The notes under the pieces were generated by a model. The model was not told where the DNA came from. It saw nothing but the letters and a program-made list of their open reading frames with translations, and ran no database searches. Of a stretch of DNA of 64,000 bases, positions 1 through 12,065 are shown in pieces (the first letter of the stretch is position 1; each line of letters opens with the position of its first letter). The DNA comes from Diadema setosum (Eukaryota; Echinodermata; Echinoidea; Diadematoida; Diadematidae), in the NCBI GenBank assembly GCA_033980235.1, contig CM067069.1, forward strand, positions 17,123,650-17,187,649. The letters are read 5' to 3'. A program made the translations under genes and the position numbers.

Positions 1-554
1 TTTACTGAGGGGAAAAATCCTCTGCCAAAGTGGCAGTCATTACTGCACAAAGCTACAGACGAATTGAGCGCAAACAGGCGGGAATCTCCTTTATTAACGA
101 ACGTTACGAGGTAATTTAAGCAAATTCAACCCTGTGTCAAAGTAAATTAGCTTGGTTAATTACCCCAATCGGACCCTGTTTTATGAAGAGTTAAAATGAA
201 TTATACAGTGTATAGTTTATTTTAACTGTAACTCTCTGGCTTCCTGTATGGTAGAAAATCTATAAAAAGAAAAAAAAATCGATTTTTTTTTTTTTGATAA
301 AATGGGGCCCATGCTAATATCCTTTCCTTACATTCCAAGCTGACAGGCAATCCAATCGTTTTAGTTATGTAGGGCCTACATAACAGGGAAGTCACCTCCC
401 TGTTAATTTATAACCTTATCTTATTTAAACATCGTCATCACTCTGCAAGGTTGTAGGTAGCATCGAGAATCATGACGACAGATTATGAAATGCAAACTTG
501 GCAACAGCTCTAGCTTGCGAGCACATTTCAAAGACCATTACACCTAAACACACA

Positions 555-587
<33 letters not shown>

Positions 588-929
588 AATCACATGACAT
601 GGTTACACAAACACATAATTGTACGCAGATGCAGATAGTTAATCAGCCAATAGTTGTGTTAATCATGAATATCTTATATCTCAACTTGTGCATGAACGTC
701 TTAAATACATGTTTGCAAGGGTATGTTGGAATGTACGCATGTTTGTGTATGCATACATAAAGGTATTTCTGTTATCTTTATTGTTTTTCTAGCACTATAT
801 TGTATAACTGTAGAATACTGACTTTGTAACAGATTGGGCCTAATTTCGGAGACATTCGTGTGAAACCGCCTCTCTTTGTATGGTTGATCAGTGGTCTCAG
901 AATGTAGATCACTGATACGTAAATGGTGT
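1..929. other. non-coding flank with CA microsatellite
   Basis: I see no gene here. A CA dinucleotide run lies at about 548-585. Short open frames on the minus strand at 701-972 have no domain character. Confidence 0.6.
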
Positions 930-942
930 TGCATTTATTGAC

Positions 943-1698
943 ATGAGAAAAGCCTTTGATGCAGTGAACCACGAAATATTGTTACGGAAATTGAAGTCTG
1001 TAGGTTGCACAAATAAAAGTGTACGATGGTTTACTTCATATTTGAAAGGTAGAAATCAATTTGTATCTGTAAAAGGGAAAAAATCATCCATTAGAGCAAT
1101 ACGAGTTCCAAAAGGTTCAGTGTTAGCGCCATTACTTTTCTCCATATTCATTAATGATTTACCCATGAGTATCCACAATGGAGAAATGTTTCTTTTTGCA
1201 GACGACGCGACTTTATCTGTGCGAGGTAGAAGCATGGATGAAATTCAGTCAAAACTGAACCATGCTCTTGAGGAGGTTTATATATGGACCCCCCCCCCCT
1301 CCCCCCCCCCAAAAAAAAAAATGCTTCTGAATATTGATAAAACTAAAGTAATGGTAATTTGGTCTAGGCAAAAAGTTCAAACTTTAAATGTCAGCAGATT
1401 ATTTGTACAGATAAGATCAACCCCAATCGAATGTGTTTCTCAGTATAAATGTCTTGGAATTATGATAGACGATAATTTACAGTTTAACAAGCATGCTGAT
1501 AGAGTCGCCCTGCAAGTAAAGCAAAAATTAGGTATTCTTAGAGGCTCAAGGGAGCGTTCAACACTCATTATCTCAGCCTATTATACTGGGGTTATATCCT
1601 CCCACATGCCTTGTATTGTTGCAATGTATGGACCAACAGGTCACAACAAAACTATGAAACCATCAACAGCTTACACAAGCGAGCCGCTTACATTATAG
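943..1698 (+). pseudogene. LINE reverse transcriptase fragment, first frame
   Basis: About 250 residues of a non-LTR reverse transcriptase. The palm-domain FADDATL motif supplies the two catalytic aspartates. A proline/lysine-rich stretch encoded by C and A homopolymers sits where the domain should be continuous. The downstream thumb (DKTKVMV, then YKCLGIMIDD) is recognisable. The sequence then leaves this frame and resumes in another, marking a frameshift. There is no real start codon context: the first Met lies within the conserved domain because the element is truncated. Not functional. Confidence 0.8.
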
Positions 1699-2030
1699 CT
1701 GGCTGTTCATGGGAAACCCCATCCGCGCAAGTGCCCAATCAACTTAATCGGCCAACGTTACAAACATTGTATTCAAAAGCAATGGCATGCATGACATTTA
1801 AATGTGTGCACCATCTTGCACCCTTTTTACTCGCAAATAAGTTTGTTATGCATGATGCAGTAGCCCAACACGTTACACGCAACTCGGGGCAGTGCAAACT
1901 TGAGATCCCGAGATGTAATACCGAATTTTACAGGAGATCATTTGTGTGCACAGCGGTATCTCACTGGAATAATTTGCCATTAGAGACACGATGTTCGCCC
2001 AACTTAGGTTTGTTCAAAAGCAGATTATGA
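1611..2030 (+). pseudogene. LINE ORF2 C-terminal fragment, shifted frame
   Basis: About 140 residues continue the LINE coding sequence in a second frame and overlap the first by some 90 bases. The end resembles the WNxLP...FKxxL terminus common to invertebrate LINE ORF2 proteins. The need for two frames shows an indel near the overlap. No independent function is implied. Confidence 0.65.
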
Positions 2031-2619
2031 TATGTGTGAATCTAGAGACACGATGTTCCCCCAACTTAGAATTGTTCAAAAGGAGCCTATGATATGTCTG
2101 TTTTAATATCGAGATTTTTTTTTAAATCAATGACTAACACGGTCTTGCACAGTTTTATCGGTTGTTTGAATCGTGCAATAAATGCTATTGTTGTAGTTTT
2201 TCCCAATTCATTTTTGTTCATTTAGAAACGTTGCAGTATTTACATGTCTTTGAAATTGTTCTATAAGCGTTATATGTTTGATTTTGATTGCATTGAATGT
2301 ATATAATATTTTTTTTCTTTTTTGTGCTTGTTAGTGACTGTAATTCTGGAATGTTTTATGTGTTGTGTTTCTAAAGGGTCCCGATGAAATTCAGTCAGTG
2401 CTGACTTGGGCTACCCTTTTTAAATATGTGAAATAAATAAATAAATAAAAATAAACATTAACCATGTTAATGGAAAAAATAAGACGTCTTCAGTGCATCA
2501 ACTGCAAGGTTTTGTTTGGACGTAGGTATGCGTATACACATTAATTTGTATATACAATAAACAATAGTATACAATATATTTATGTGTGCATTTCAGTATA
2601 TAATACTTTATATTAAATT

Positions 2620-3310
2620 GTGACCGTGCACCACAAAACTAACACAAAGTCGCACACACTGATTTTGCGTGAGGACTGAAAATAAGTGAAATGGTTCAAC
2701 CTAGCCGATCTTGACTTTTTCATATTTTCTGAAAGAGCAGGTCTTCTTTTACATTATGCTAAAATTTGGTATCATAAAACGGGCGGGAAAGTGTGTTTTT
2801 TAGCAGTTTATCTCAACCATTTTTGGTAGAATAGTGTGATTACGTGTGTCTTTAGAGTCCCTTTTTCATTTCTGAAAAAACCTTGTACACACTCTTCACT
2901 TTCAACTCTAATAACTTTTGAATGAATAGTGCTACTGCTTTGAAAGTTGGCATTAATTATGGACAGAAGGTGTTAATGAGACATGCTTAATTTCAGTTTA
3001 ATCTGATAATCCCCCTTCATTGTTGTTACTCTGGTGGTTTACTTCCTGTTTTTTGTCCCATTCATCGCACAGCCAGCACGGTTTGGTAAAGATTAAGCGC
3101 TTGAATAGACACTGTACTTCAAAGCCTCTTTTCTTAGTTCACACTTTTCCTGAGTTTGTGCTTTCTTTCCAAAATTTAGATAGGTTAGGAAAGTCCATTT
3201 GATTTGAGTTATACATCATTTTGAAGCTTAAAGTCTGCTCTTTCAAAATATGGTCTTAACTAAAAATTCATGTCTGGCGACTTTTTGTTTGTTTTGTGGT
3301 GCAGGGTCAC
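2620..3310. mobile_element. GTGACC-ended TIR element, copy 1
   Basis: About 690 bp with inverted ends of roughly 35 bp. The left end begins GTGACCGTGCACCACAAAAC and the right end is its near reverse complement ending GGTCAC. There is no convincing transposase ORF. Three more copies occur at 3312, 19922 and, inverted, 44570. Copy 2 follows directly, so the pair is head to tail. Confidence 0.75.
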
Positions 3311-3311
3311 A

Positions 3312-4011
3312 TTTGATCGTGCATCACGAAACAAAAAAAAAAAGTTGCACCCCTTGATTTTACATGAGGACTCAAGAAAGGTGAAATGGGTCAACCAAGT
3401 CAATTTTGAGTTTCCATATTTTGATAAAAGAGCTTTCCTTCTATATTATTCTAGTTGGGATCATAAATTGAATGGGAAAGTGGGTTTTCAGCAGTTTTTC
3501 TACAACCTCTTTTTAGGTAGAGTAGTGTGAGCAGGTTTTTCTTTGAGGCCCCTGTTTATTTCTCGAAAATACTTTACACACTCTTCACTATAAAGTCTAA
3601 TAACTTTTTGAAAGGATAATGCGACTATTTTGAAAGCTAGCATTTAAAATGGCGGAAATGTGTTCATAAAGAATGCTAAATTTCAGCTTAATCTAATAAT
3701 TCCTTCATTGTTGTTACAGTGATTTACATCACGTTTTTGTTGTTTTTGTTTTTGTTCCATTCATGGGACAGGTAGCACGGCTTAGTCAAGATTAAGCGCT
3801 TGAATAGACGCTGTACTTCAGAGCCTCTTTTCTCAGTTCAATCAAACCGTTCCAAAGTGTGGGCTTTCTTCCCAATATTTATATAGGTTAAAATCCGTTT
3901 GAATTGAGTTATACATCATTTCCAAGCTTAGAGTCTGCTCTTTCAAAATCTGCCCTAAACTAAAAATTCCTGTCTGGCGATTTTATGTTGGGTTTTGTGG
4001 TGCAAGGTCAC
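3312..4011. mobile_element. GTGACC-ended TIR element, copy 2
   Basis: About 700 bp in the same orientation as copy 1 and abutting it. The left terminus is decayed (GATCGTGCATCACGAAAC), while the right terminus retains GGTCAC. Internal text parallels copy 1 and copy 3. Non-coding. Confidence 0.7.
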
Positions 4012-5352
4012 ATATATTCTGTACATATATTTTTTTATTCATTCACACGCCGGGTAACAAAGTGGTCATTGAAGTCATCATTTCAGGTATTCCTATCTTT
4101 TAATTTGATCACGAATAAGAAACTACCGCAAATCTGCCACAAGATTTATTTCTGTAATCAATGAAAAAGAAAATGTGCATGCACATATTTGCATGCGAAA
4201 CAATCTAACTATACTAAATGCAAGTCTCTCCTGCAAGTCTCTCACATGATCAAATTCTGCTTTGCAGCGAGGAAACATACAGAGTTTACCGTCAGCTCAA
4301 ATTGCCATTCATCATGTTGAATTACTGGATTATTTTGACGATTTGTATTTCGTTTGATTTCTATTCCCCATGGGAAGATAGTACACATTCATAATTTTTC
4401 TAAATATAGTGACAACACAAACTGATTAACGATTAACTGCAAATATTATATATAATATTTCACAAAGGGATGGTAAGATTGCAACTTAAACAATTTTATT
4501 AAAGCCTTGGATATTATTCACATGAACAACAAAATCTTTATGAAATACAAAATGATGACAAAACAGAAGCCAAAAAAAAAACCATTGTGTGAAAACATGT
4601 TATCAACTACAATTGGCACTACATTCTGACATTATATCAATATTCTATTGTCTAATACATTGGCATAATTGGGGTACTCCGTGAACAAAATATATGAACT
4701 TGAATCTGCATAATCCTTGCTTTATGTAGCAAGGTATCAAAAGATTGTGATCCCTTTGAACAAAATGAAATGCATATTACCTCCTTGGATTAGCGTCCAT
4801 GTTCTACAATGCACTTACTCTGCCGTTTGTCATGTACTGGAATGTGGTATGAGCTGCATCATATTCAAGTAGTTATGAGCATTCATTGTTTGATTGACAA
4901 AGCCACAAAAAAGAGCTTTCCAAACATGTGCCTTTACAGTGCACACTAATATTCTCCATTTCACACTTAGACTGATAACGTGATAGAAAACAGGTGATTT
5001 CCTACAAGTACAGAATTTCACAAATATGTTGCCCTGTTTTTAGAAAGATATTTATGATAAAAAGGATGTTTTTGCGTGTAACTGTAAGCAACTAACAGAA
5101 TTCCATCTGCGTAAAACAGAATAAAACACTCTCTTTAGTTAAGTTTCTAGATGATGTTATGCAATTGCCAAATGCATATTTTTTTCTTTTTATGCAGTTT
5201 ATCTAAATACCTCAGCACTGGTACACAATATCATGCTGCACAAAACAGATTTCACAGGACATGTGCTAACTATAGGCAATGCAAAAGAAAAAGAAAAAGA
5301 AAAGGACACGGCTCTTTCATATGTAATGGAAGCAAGTCAGATCATCTGGAGC
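4012..5352. other. probable 3' flank or 3' UTR of the minus-strand gene
   Basis: No gene is visible. If the CUB exon ending at 5353 is terminal, a minus-strand AATAAA at 4495-4500 (TTTATT on the plus strand) could be its polyadenylation signal, about 855 bases past the stop. This is an inference from one hexamer only. Confidence 0.3.
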
Positions 5353-5690
5353 TCACGGAATGCACACTGGTCGGACGAAGGCCTTAAACCCACCCATATT
5401 GAATGAATAATCGGATGCAAATTGCACCCAGGCGGACTCATCATTAACATGGAAGATCTCTCCGTCACGTGACCCAGAGAGCGTTTCCTGAGCAACCTCT
5501 GAAGAGCCTCTTCCAATTTTGACGGTATCAAAGATCCTCTCAGTTTCAAACTTTTGGAATTCAATCTCCACCGTACAGCCTGCATCAACACTAAACCGCC
5601 AAATCCGCAGTGCTAAGCTTACATAGGCCTCTGGAAAGTTGGGGGAAGCGATGACCATTTCATCGCCCTGAGCAAGTGTGAATGAGCCTC
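5353..5690 (-). CDS. terminal CUB-domain exon of mosaic gene
   Basis: The exon opens after a consensus acceptor (CCTTTCAG at 5691 upward) in phase 1 and encodes about 111 residues with the CUB signature. SPNFP is near residue 22, followed by an aromatic-rich strand, an AGC motif, F..FETE, FDTVKIG, and a GF strand ending in VCIP before TGA at 5353-5355. Only two cysteines are present (AGC and the last one), matching the other CUB exons here rather than the classical four. CUB domains are extracellular beta-sandwich binding modules. The stop makes this the likely last exon. However, GTGAGC, a possible donor, overlaps the stop in phase 2, so continuation is not excluded. Confidence 0.75.
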
Positions 5691-5711
5691 CTGAAAGGCA
5701 ACATGTGAATA

Positions 5712-5896
5712 CAGTGGAACCTCATTATATTGAGGTCGGATATAGCAAGATTTCTGATGTAACAATGTAAGTTCGCAGGTCCAGTTCTTTTTATGTTCTT
5801 TTGTTGTTATTCCTGATGTAACAAGCTATCCAATAAAATGAGGACATTTCTGTTGTCCTATTAAAGCAGCCAGCTCAATATAACGGGGTTCCCCTA
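5712..5896. mobile_element. small pogo/Tigger-like MITE
   Basis: The left end reads CAGTGGAACCTCATTATATT after a TA. The right end, AATATAACGGGGTTCCCCT, is a decayed inverted copy. The ~185 bp size, CAGT terminus and TA flank fit non-autonomous pogo/Tigger elements. The right boundary is uncertain. Confidence 0.5.
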
Positions 5897-6583
5897 GATG
5901 TAACGTGATCTAATACCATATTGAAAACTATAAGACCCTCAGTATTAAGTACAGTACTTCTCTTCAAACAAAAGTTGGCAATTTCCGTCCTATCAAACAC
6001 GGCGAAGATAAAAACATTTATTACTAGATCAACTGGAAGCAGTTTATTTTTCTCTAAAAGTGACTGACCGACAAAATTTGCACAAATACAATCACAATGA
6101 AATATTTCACATAAAATACAACAGTATCAAAAAGTATGTATGAACTCAGCAGAGGGATATTTTGTAATACCTATCAGAAACAGAGAAGGACTATCACAGG
6201 CAAAGGCATTAGAAAGTTTTAACGTGTAGTACTAGTTTGATGTCTTATGATTGATTTTTCTATGCTACGATATAATGTATAATATTGCAGGAATATCAGC
6301 ATGAGCTAAACGAAGTTTTGTTGCTTTAATTAATGACGTAACTTCATGCCGCATTTTCTTTTGGAACAGTTTAATTACTTTCAACCAACTCTGAACTACT
6401 CACTGAAATCAGTGGAATAGCAAATATTAGATTCAGGTGTATTACAGCCATCAATGTTGCCAAAGATATCATCTCCAAAATGAGAGAACATTTTAATCGT
6501 TTTACAATTCATAATGATCTGTTCTTGCTAAATCAGGGAGAATTGGTAGTTTTAAAAGATAACGTTTCATCACACTCACATAC
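5897..6583. other. intron, nothing recognised
   Basis: AT-rich intronic sequence between the terminal CUB exon and the 6.6 kb micro-exon. I see no gene or clear repeat boundaries. Confidence 0.5.
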
Positions 6584-6616
6584 CTTCTTCGTTTGGAACC
6601 ACTGTAGTGCCAGCAC
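6584..6616 (-). CDS. micro-exon, Thr/Val-rich linker (33 nt)
   Basis: The acceptor TTTCTTAG and donor GTATGTGAG bracket 33 nt in phase 1-1, giving AGTTVVPNEE plus split codons. It belongs to a family of ten similar linker micro-exons in this gene, with AxTT at its start as at 7766 and 11368. It probably forms a short flexible spacer between CUB domains. Confidence 0.6.
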
Positions 6617-7765
6617 CTAAGAAATACATACCAAAATATATGCACAATAAATTACACACACTGTTCATTGCTATTTGTGACCCTCGAAACGCAAAACCCC
6701 AGAAATATCACCAATTAAATTCTAAATTCTCAGTGGAGAGTTATGATGTTACAATCAATGTATAATTCTACTAATGGTATTTCAAAACATATATACATAT
6801 ATATATAAATATGCAGAGTCCTTATGAGAAAATCAAACATCAAAGTTCTGAGGGTATTGTTACACAAAGCAGAACGTGCATTGACTTTGCACATGATTTA
6901 GCAGGTGATGAAAATATAAATTGGTGGTGTCATTAAGGGGCAGTCTTGAATTAATTCACACACACAAAAAAATAACAGGGCAGTTTCGATTCGAGTATCA
7001 TTCATGTGTGCATCAAACATCATTTTATCTATTAATCATTTCAATTTTCTTTTCGAGGGATATTCCTTTCATAGGTTAACAGATAATCTACCACGGGTCT
7101 TTGCTCACTTATACAGATAAAAATGTCACGAACAGCAAAACAAAAATACTGTACATACAATGAAATAACATTATACTAAAAAAATAACCTCAGACACTCA
7201 AACAAGAAAACCTACAAAGTAACAAATTATTACAATTACAACTTGGTGTAGCAATCAGGAAAGTATTGCCATTTCACCTCCCCCTCCTTTTCTTTTTTTT
7301 TTTTTTACTATTGTTATTATTCATTGCCTTCAGACTCTAGACTTCAAGTCAGTCCTTGATGTTGATTGGAAAAAGGAACAAAAGTAATATGGACAAATCA
7401 ATATAAAACATAAAAAAGATATATTATATCAAGACAGTAATCAATTCAGTTTAATACTTTTGGACATTCCAGGGCATTACGTGGAACCTGTGATTATTAA
7501 AGTCGACTGTAACATATGTAAGTGATCATATTCTAGGTTGTACTGGTGGTGATTTGAAGCTGCAATATTACTGTTAATAAATTGAGTGAACATTAATTCA
7601 TTGATTCTTTTGTGCAATCATTCTCAGCGTTATTTGGTCGTGACAAGTTCAAGAACATAGTTTTCTTTTATCGGGGCATTTTTTTTTTCCCACAGGGATT
7701 TTGCCTGTTGAGAAAAGGGTACCTAGAAGCTCTTATAGACAAAATAGTTCATCACTGACGCTTAC
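6617..7765. other. intron, nothing recognised
   Basis: AT-rich intron with poly-T and short AT repeats. I see no gene. Confidence 0.5.
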
Positions 7766-7807
7766 CTTCAGTGTTTGTTACCACTGTCTGCTGTGTCGTG
7801 GCAGCAC
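7766..7807 (-). CDS. micro-exon, Thr/Gln-rich linker (42 nt)
   Basis: The acceptor CTGTAG and donor GTAAG enclose 42 nt in phase 1-1, encoding AATTQQTVVTNTE plus split codons. The upstream intron text (an AGATTAAACACCAA string on the plus strand) is shared with the micro-exon at 11368, so the two were duplicated together with intron sequence. Confidence 0.65.
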
Positions 7808-8553
7808 CTACAGATTAAACACCAACAATTTGATATAACGCACATACTGTCATGTCCCTTGCGTTACAATAAAAAATACAGCCCCCTCCCCCCCCCCCCC
7901 CCCAAAAAAAAAAAAAAAATCTCGGTTTAAAGGTTGGATATTGAACACACCAGAGATATTCTGCTTTTAAAAGTAAAATCCAAGGAATGTTATTTTTTTA
8001 ATGATTCTGGCTGGAACACATTGACATTTAATTGTATAGCACATAAGATTAAACACGTACTCGTATTCCGTTGCCAAGGCAGCTGCTACAAAACACTCTT
8101 CATCTCTAAAATTGCTAGTAGAAACTTATCTTGTTATTGTAACTTTATAAAGTTGTGAATATTTCCACAGGCATAAGCAATCTCATTTTCAAAACGTAGA
8201 GTCTAGAATCTTTTGTTTCTATCTTCTCACGTGGCAATTTACATTTGACTTCTCAGGCATTATCTTCATGTACCATCATGATTTGTGTTTAGTACAATCT
8301 GATAATATTTCAACAAATGGGGCATGTAACCCCCAAGTATTGTGTTCATGGAGTTTATTATTATTATTTTTTTTTTTTGGGGGGGGGGTGTTCTATTCAC
8401 AAGTATGATAACGTATACGGAATATGACAACGTCATAACATGAGTAAATTAATGTTAAAGGCCATTCACCTTTCAGGATACGTGTCAAGCAGATGATAAT
8501 TATTCATGATTGTTTAATAGTCTGGGGACATGGTGATGTTATCTTAAACTTAC
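7808..8553. other. intron with C/A and T/G homopolymers
   Basis: Contains a poly-C/poly-A block at about 7881-7919 and a T/G homopolymer near 8363-8388. I see no gene. Confidence 0.5.
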
Positions 8554-8856
8554 CCTGCATGCAAACTGCCTGTACTGTTAGATTGAATCCCAAGCGAGCG
8601 ATACTGTCATCAGAAACGAATCGAATCAACGTGTGCTCGGAGATGACGTCGATGTCATCGGGCCCGCGCGGACCAAAATAGGAATGGCCGATTTGAAGCC
8701 AGTCCCCAATACCAATGTAGAAAGTTACGAAGTGGACGTGGAGCTGACACCCTGATGGCACCGTGACATTCCACGACACGTCAGTATTGTCGGGATAGTC
8801 CATCGGGAAGTTCGGAGAGGTGATGACTGCAACAGCACCATCTGACTCCAAGTTCA
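8554..8856 (-). CDS. CUB-domain exon
   Basis: A 303 nt exon, phase 1-1, with acceptor TTGGAACAG and donor GTAAGT. It encodes about 100 residues: SPNFP near residue 15, DVSW, the PSGC motif at the second strand, FVTF, and a GF.LTV strand ending in VCMQG. It has the two-cysteine pattern of this gene's CUBs and is about 15 residues shorter than the CUBs at 10.5 and 34-36 kb. The DYVKV-type segment is replaced by GDWLQIG, so ligand binding may differ. It is flanked by linker micro-exons at 9841 and 7766. Confidence 0.8.
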
Positions 8857-9840
8857 CTGTTCCAAGGAAAGGATTGAAGCACAATTCAAAACATAATCAT
8901 ACAACTGTCTACATCCCCGGAATGTAATCTCCATAACCTTTCTAATGAGAAGAGAATATCAGAAAGTAAACTGATCAGAGAAGAAGACAATCAAATGCTT
9001 TTAAAACACTGTAAGAAAAAAAATGGCACCATTGAAAAGCTACAAAATACAGTTTATTGAAGGCAAAAAAAAAAATAACTTGCTCTTAAAAACGGACCAT
9101 GTGATAGTCTCTTATTCGCTGGCACACAGAAATGGTGAAGGATGAACCTGCCATAAAATGAGCCAAAAGAACTTTTCCCTCGAAATAATTTGTTGTTGAT
9201 GATCAGCGTCATCATTTCTCGTCAAGTAGTCGTTTAATGTACATACATACTTCATTTATGTGATGGAATTGAAAGAAGATGTGTGTCACGTTCATCACTA
9301 AAAGCCCATAACCATAATTCTGTAAGATTAGTACCAAATTTGACTGACTATTGCTAAACTGTCAAGCAAAAATGATAATTGTACAGTCCATTTGTGCACA
9401 CATTAAATAATCTTATACAGACAAGATAAGATGTAACAGATATTTGATTTTATTGGTGTGGTCTACTGGCATAAAACATGAATCACTACCCATCTATGCA
9501 GTTATATCTGGGTAGTTTATTATGTGCACATGGTCGTCAGGTATGTTATACTTTTCTTGTGATTTTGTCGTCTCGCAACTATCGTCTCATCTACACTAGG
9601 ACAAATTTTTGTGCAGTCAGCCAATTTGAATAACACTTCTCCAATTCTCTGGTAAGTACAATGCTTCATTACAATTACCTTTCTGACAACTTATACTGAA
9701 TATTAAAATGTCATGTAGAATGTTATGTGAGAGAATGAAGAGATAATAATGGATTGATCATTTATGTAGTCGTGTGCAGGAATTGAACAAGTGAGATTTT
9801 GGATATGCTTGTCAGTCATGAAATCTTAAATCTTACTTAC
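8857..9840. other. intron, nothing recognised
   Basis: Ordinary AT-rich intron. The last ~120 bases before 9840 are near-duplicated upstream of the micro-exon at 11666. Confidence 0.5.
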
Positions 9841-9882
9841 CCTGACTGTGCGAGCTTTGGGTAGTTGGAGCCATAGTTGAAC
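9841..9882 (-). CDS. micro-exon, Ser/Thr/Gln linker (42 nt)
   Basis: The acceptor TTTAG and donor GTAAGT enclose 42 nt in phase 1-1, encoding STMAPTTQSSHSQ plus split codons. It is nearly identical to the exon at 11666, including about 120 bases of flanking intron, so it is a tandem duplicate. Confidence 0.7.
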
Positions 9883-10542
9883 CTAAACAAGAATCATATA
9901 ACAGTATAAAGGTTTGCTATCGGGTGAGTATGCCAACCAATTCACAACTCAAACATGATAAAGCTTGCAAGACTAAATCACTCTCAAAAACAAGTTGCTG
10001 TGTTGAAGTATAGTGTCATGACATCTCAAATCATAATTTTAATTTATTACAAAACTCAGATATCGACCATTCTTTATGTCTTCTCTGTATTTGATTCAAT
10101 GTGACGGTTTTTGTAATGCCCTTTTTTAAGACATTAGTCTTTTCCAGAGATTTGGTCTATTACACTTGTTCCCAACAGAAGCTGTTATGGGGGCTATGAA
10201 ACAGAAAGGAAATAACAATAATGCAGCTTTGTAAAAATATTGAATCACAGGTAAGAGAGAGAGGAGAATAATTGTTTTTTTATATTGTTAATGCAATTAG
10301 GGGATTTTTCTCCCACATGAAGCTCTGGACAGATATTGCACTTGAGTTACAGATTACGCCTACATCAATATTTGCGGTATAGTTCCTTGCCCACATTTGA
10401 TCTCTAGACGGAATTCAGATGGGTCGAGATATCAAACTGCGTGACTGCGGGTGATGATATTGTTCAGAAATCCGATAAACCTTTAATATTTCCTATGTTT
10501 TCCATGTCACATCCGTTGGCAACTGTTGTAATCAAAACTCAC
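9883..10542. other. intron, nothing recognised
   Basis: AT-rich intron. I see no gene or defined repeat. Confidence 0.5.
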
Positions 10543-10893
10543 CGTCTTGGCATTCAAGTGTCAAGTCAGCCCTGAAACCAGAGTATCTTACGGACCCATC
10601 ACTGTGGAGGTACACAAAGGCTGACGGTGAATTCACCATAACATCAAACGGCGTCTCACGGTCTCCCGTTATTTTCCTTTCCTCTGCTGTTGCATCTGCC
10701 TGAGTCGAACCTGGTCCTACTTTCACATAATCATAGGGACTTTCCGTTCGGAAACTGAGAAATTCCACGTTGAGTGAGCATCCAGCAGGAGAATTGATTG
10801 ACCACAGGACATCTGAACTATCATCATAGTCGTCTGGGAAATTTGGTGAGGCGATGCGGTAGGTCAATCCGGGAACAAGACTGACGTTTCCAC
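10543..10893 (-). CDS. CUB-domain exon
   Basis: A 351 nt exon, phase 1-1, with a strong acceptor (CATCTTTTCAG) and donor GTGAGT. It encodes about 116 residues with CUB landmarks in order: GLTYRIASPNFP, DVLWSI, PAGC, F.SFRTE, YDYVKVG, a YLHSDGS strand, and GF..DLTLEC near the end. YDYVKV and the SDGS loop are at the positions where calcium-binding CUBs coordinate Ca2+, but I cannot confirm binding. Only two cysteines are present. It follows micro-exons at 11666 and 11368 and precedes the one at 9841. The protein is expected to be extracellular. Confidence 0.85.
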
Positions 10894-11367
10894 CTGAAAA
10901 GATGAAAAACAGCATTCAAACGTTTCAAAGAATTGACATTACATTACAAGATCAATACAACTTATCTAACTTTATATTAATCTTGAAAAGACTTTTGACT
11001 TTCTGAGACGTCTAAAGCACTGAATGCAAAGGGTATTCGACTAGAATGCAAAGTGGGGCTCATAGAAGGGTTCCTTTACAACACCACAACAGACAAGTCG
11101 CATATCAAGAGAAATGTGATTGGCTACAATAACAAAACATCCGACAGAATATGTTATATTTGACAGCACCACCGAAAGGATATTTTTAACCTTTTGGGTT
11201 CAATGCTGAGTTGCTTTATTGATTCTATTTCTGCATTTCTTTTTCATGGAAAACTGTAACACAATATCAATAGTGTAATTAAGTTCTTGAGTACTGTTCG
11301 AACGTTATTAAGAGACATAAGTGAATGCTTAATTCCATGAATATATATTTCAAAAAAATGTATTTAC
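10894..11367. other. intron, nothing recognised
   Basis: AT-rich intron without recognisable features. Confidence 0.5.
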
Positions 11368-11409
11368 CGTCTGTGTCCAGGAGCAAAGGTTGCTCGGTTG
11401 TGCCTGCAC
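11368..11409 (-). CDS. micro-exon, linker (42 nt)
   Basis: The acceptor CTGCAG and donor GTAAAT enclose 42 nt in phase 1-1, encoding AGTTEQPLLLDTD plus split codons. It is a paralogue of the 7766 exon by shared intron flank and AxTT start. Confidence 0.6.
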
Positions 11410-11665
11410 CTGCAGATTAAACACCAAAATGTCCTATAAAACATAATCACACAAAATATGACCCTCATATTCAAAATCAACAAATGTTTCAAAAAAGAAG
11501 GTTTGCAGGGAAGTTTAGGTTGAATTTCAAAAGCATAGGTTTTTTGTCATGTTCCAGAATGAATAAATAATGATGGATTGAGCTTTTATGTAGTCGTTTG
11601 CAGTACTTGAACAAGTGAGCTTTTGGATATTTTTTGTCAGTCGTGAAATCACAAATCTTACTTAC

Positions 11666-11707
11666 CGTGACTGTGCGAGCTTTGAGTATTTGGACCCATA
11701 GCAGAAC
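11666..11707 (-). CDS. micro-exon, Ser-rich linker (42 nt)
   Basis: The acceptor TTTAG and donor GTAAG enclose 42 nt in phase 1-1, encoding SAMGPNTQSSHSH plus split codons. It is a near copy of the 9841 exon and its flanks. Confidence 0.7.
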
Positions 11708-12065
11708 CTAAACCAGAATTATGTAACAATACAGATGTTTGCTAGTGATGAAGTATGGCAACCAATATAATTCAAAACTATGATCTTGCTTGAAAGACCT
11801 AGTCAATCTCAAAACACGTGGGTAAGTTGAAATACAGCGTTATGAAATATTAAATCTTAACGCCATTTTATTGAAAAAAAAAATCATACATCAGCAATTT
11901 CGTATTTTCTTTTTTCCTAGTATTTGCTATTTTTATTCAAATTCATGAAAATTTTCAGTCGAGATGTTTTTATTGCAACTGATTGACAAATTGCCCAACA
12001 TCACATCGACATAAATAAGCACTAGCCGCTGCATAATATAAGGAGTAGAACCACCACTTGCTGTC

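Larger units (their letters stand above)
930..2456 (+). mobile_element. 5'-truncated non-LTR (LINE) retrotransposon, degenerate
   Basis: The element starts abruptly inside the reverse-transcriptase domain, with KAFDAVNHEILL near 949. It continues with a degraded GSVLAPLLF block (family usual is GSVLGPLLF) and the catalytic FADD box near 1193-1206. A C/A homopolymer stretch at 1288-1320 interrupts the domain. The reading frame shifts at about 1610-1700, and the second frame carries a C-terminal WNNLP motif typical of LINE ORF2 ends in invertebrates. A roughly 60 bp segment is tandemly repeated at 1983-2096. The 3' end is an AAATA-type tail at about 2430-2456, as expected for target-primed insertion. 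Endonuclease and N-terminal RT blocks are absent, so this is a dead 5'-truncated copy. The clade (Jockey/CR1-like) is a guess. Confidence 0.85.

Noticed and set aside
548..585. CA run considered as part of a CRISPR-like or other array
   Set aside because: It is a simple dinucleotide microsatellite in a eukaryotic genome, with no spacer structure.
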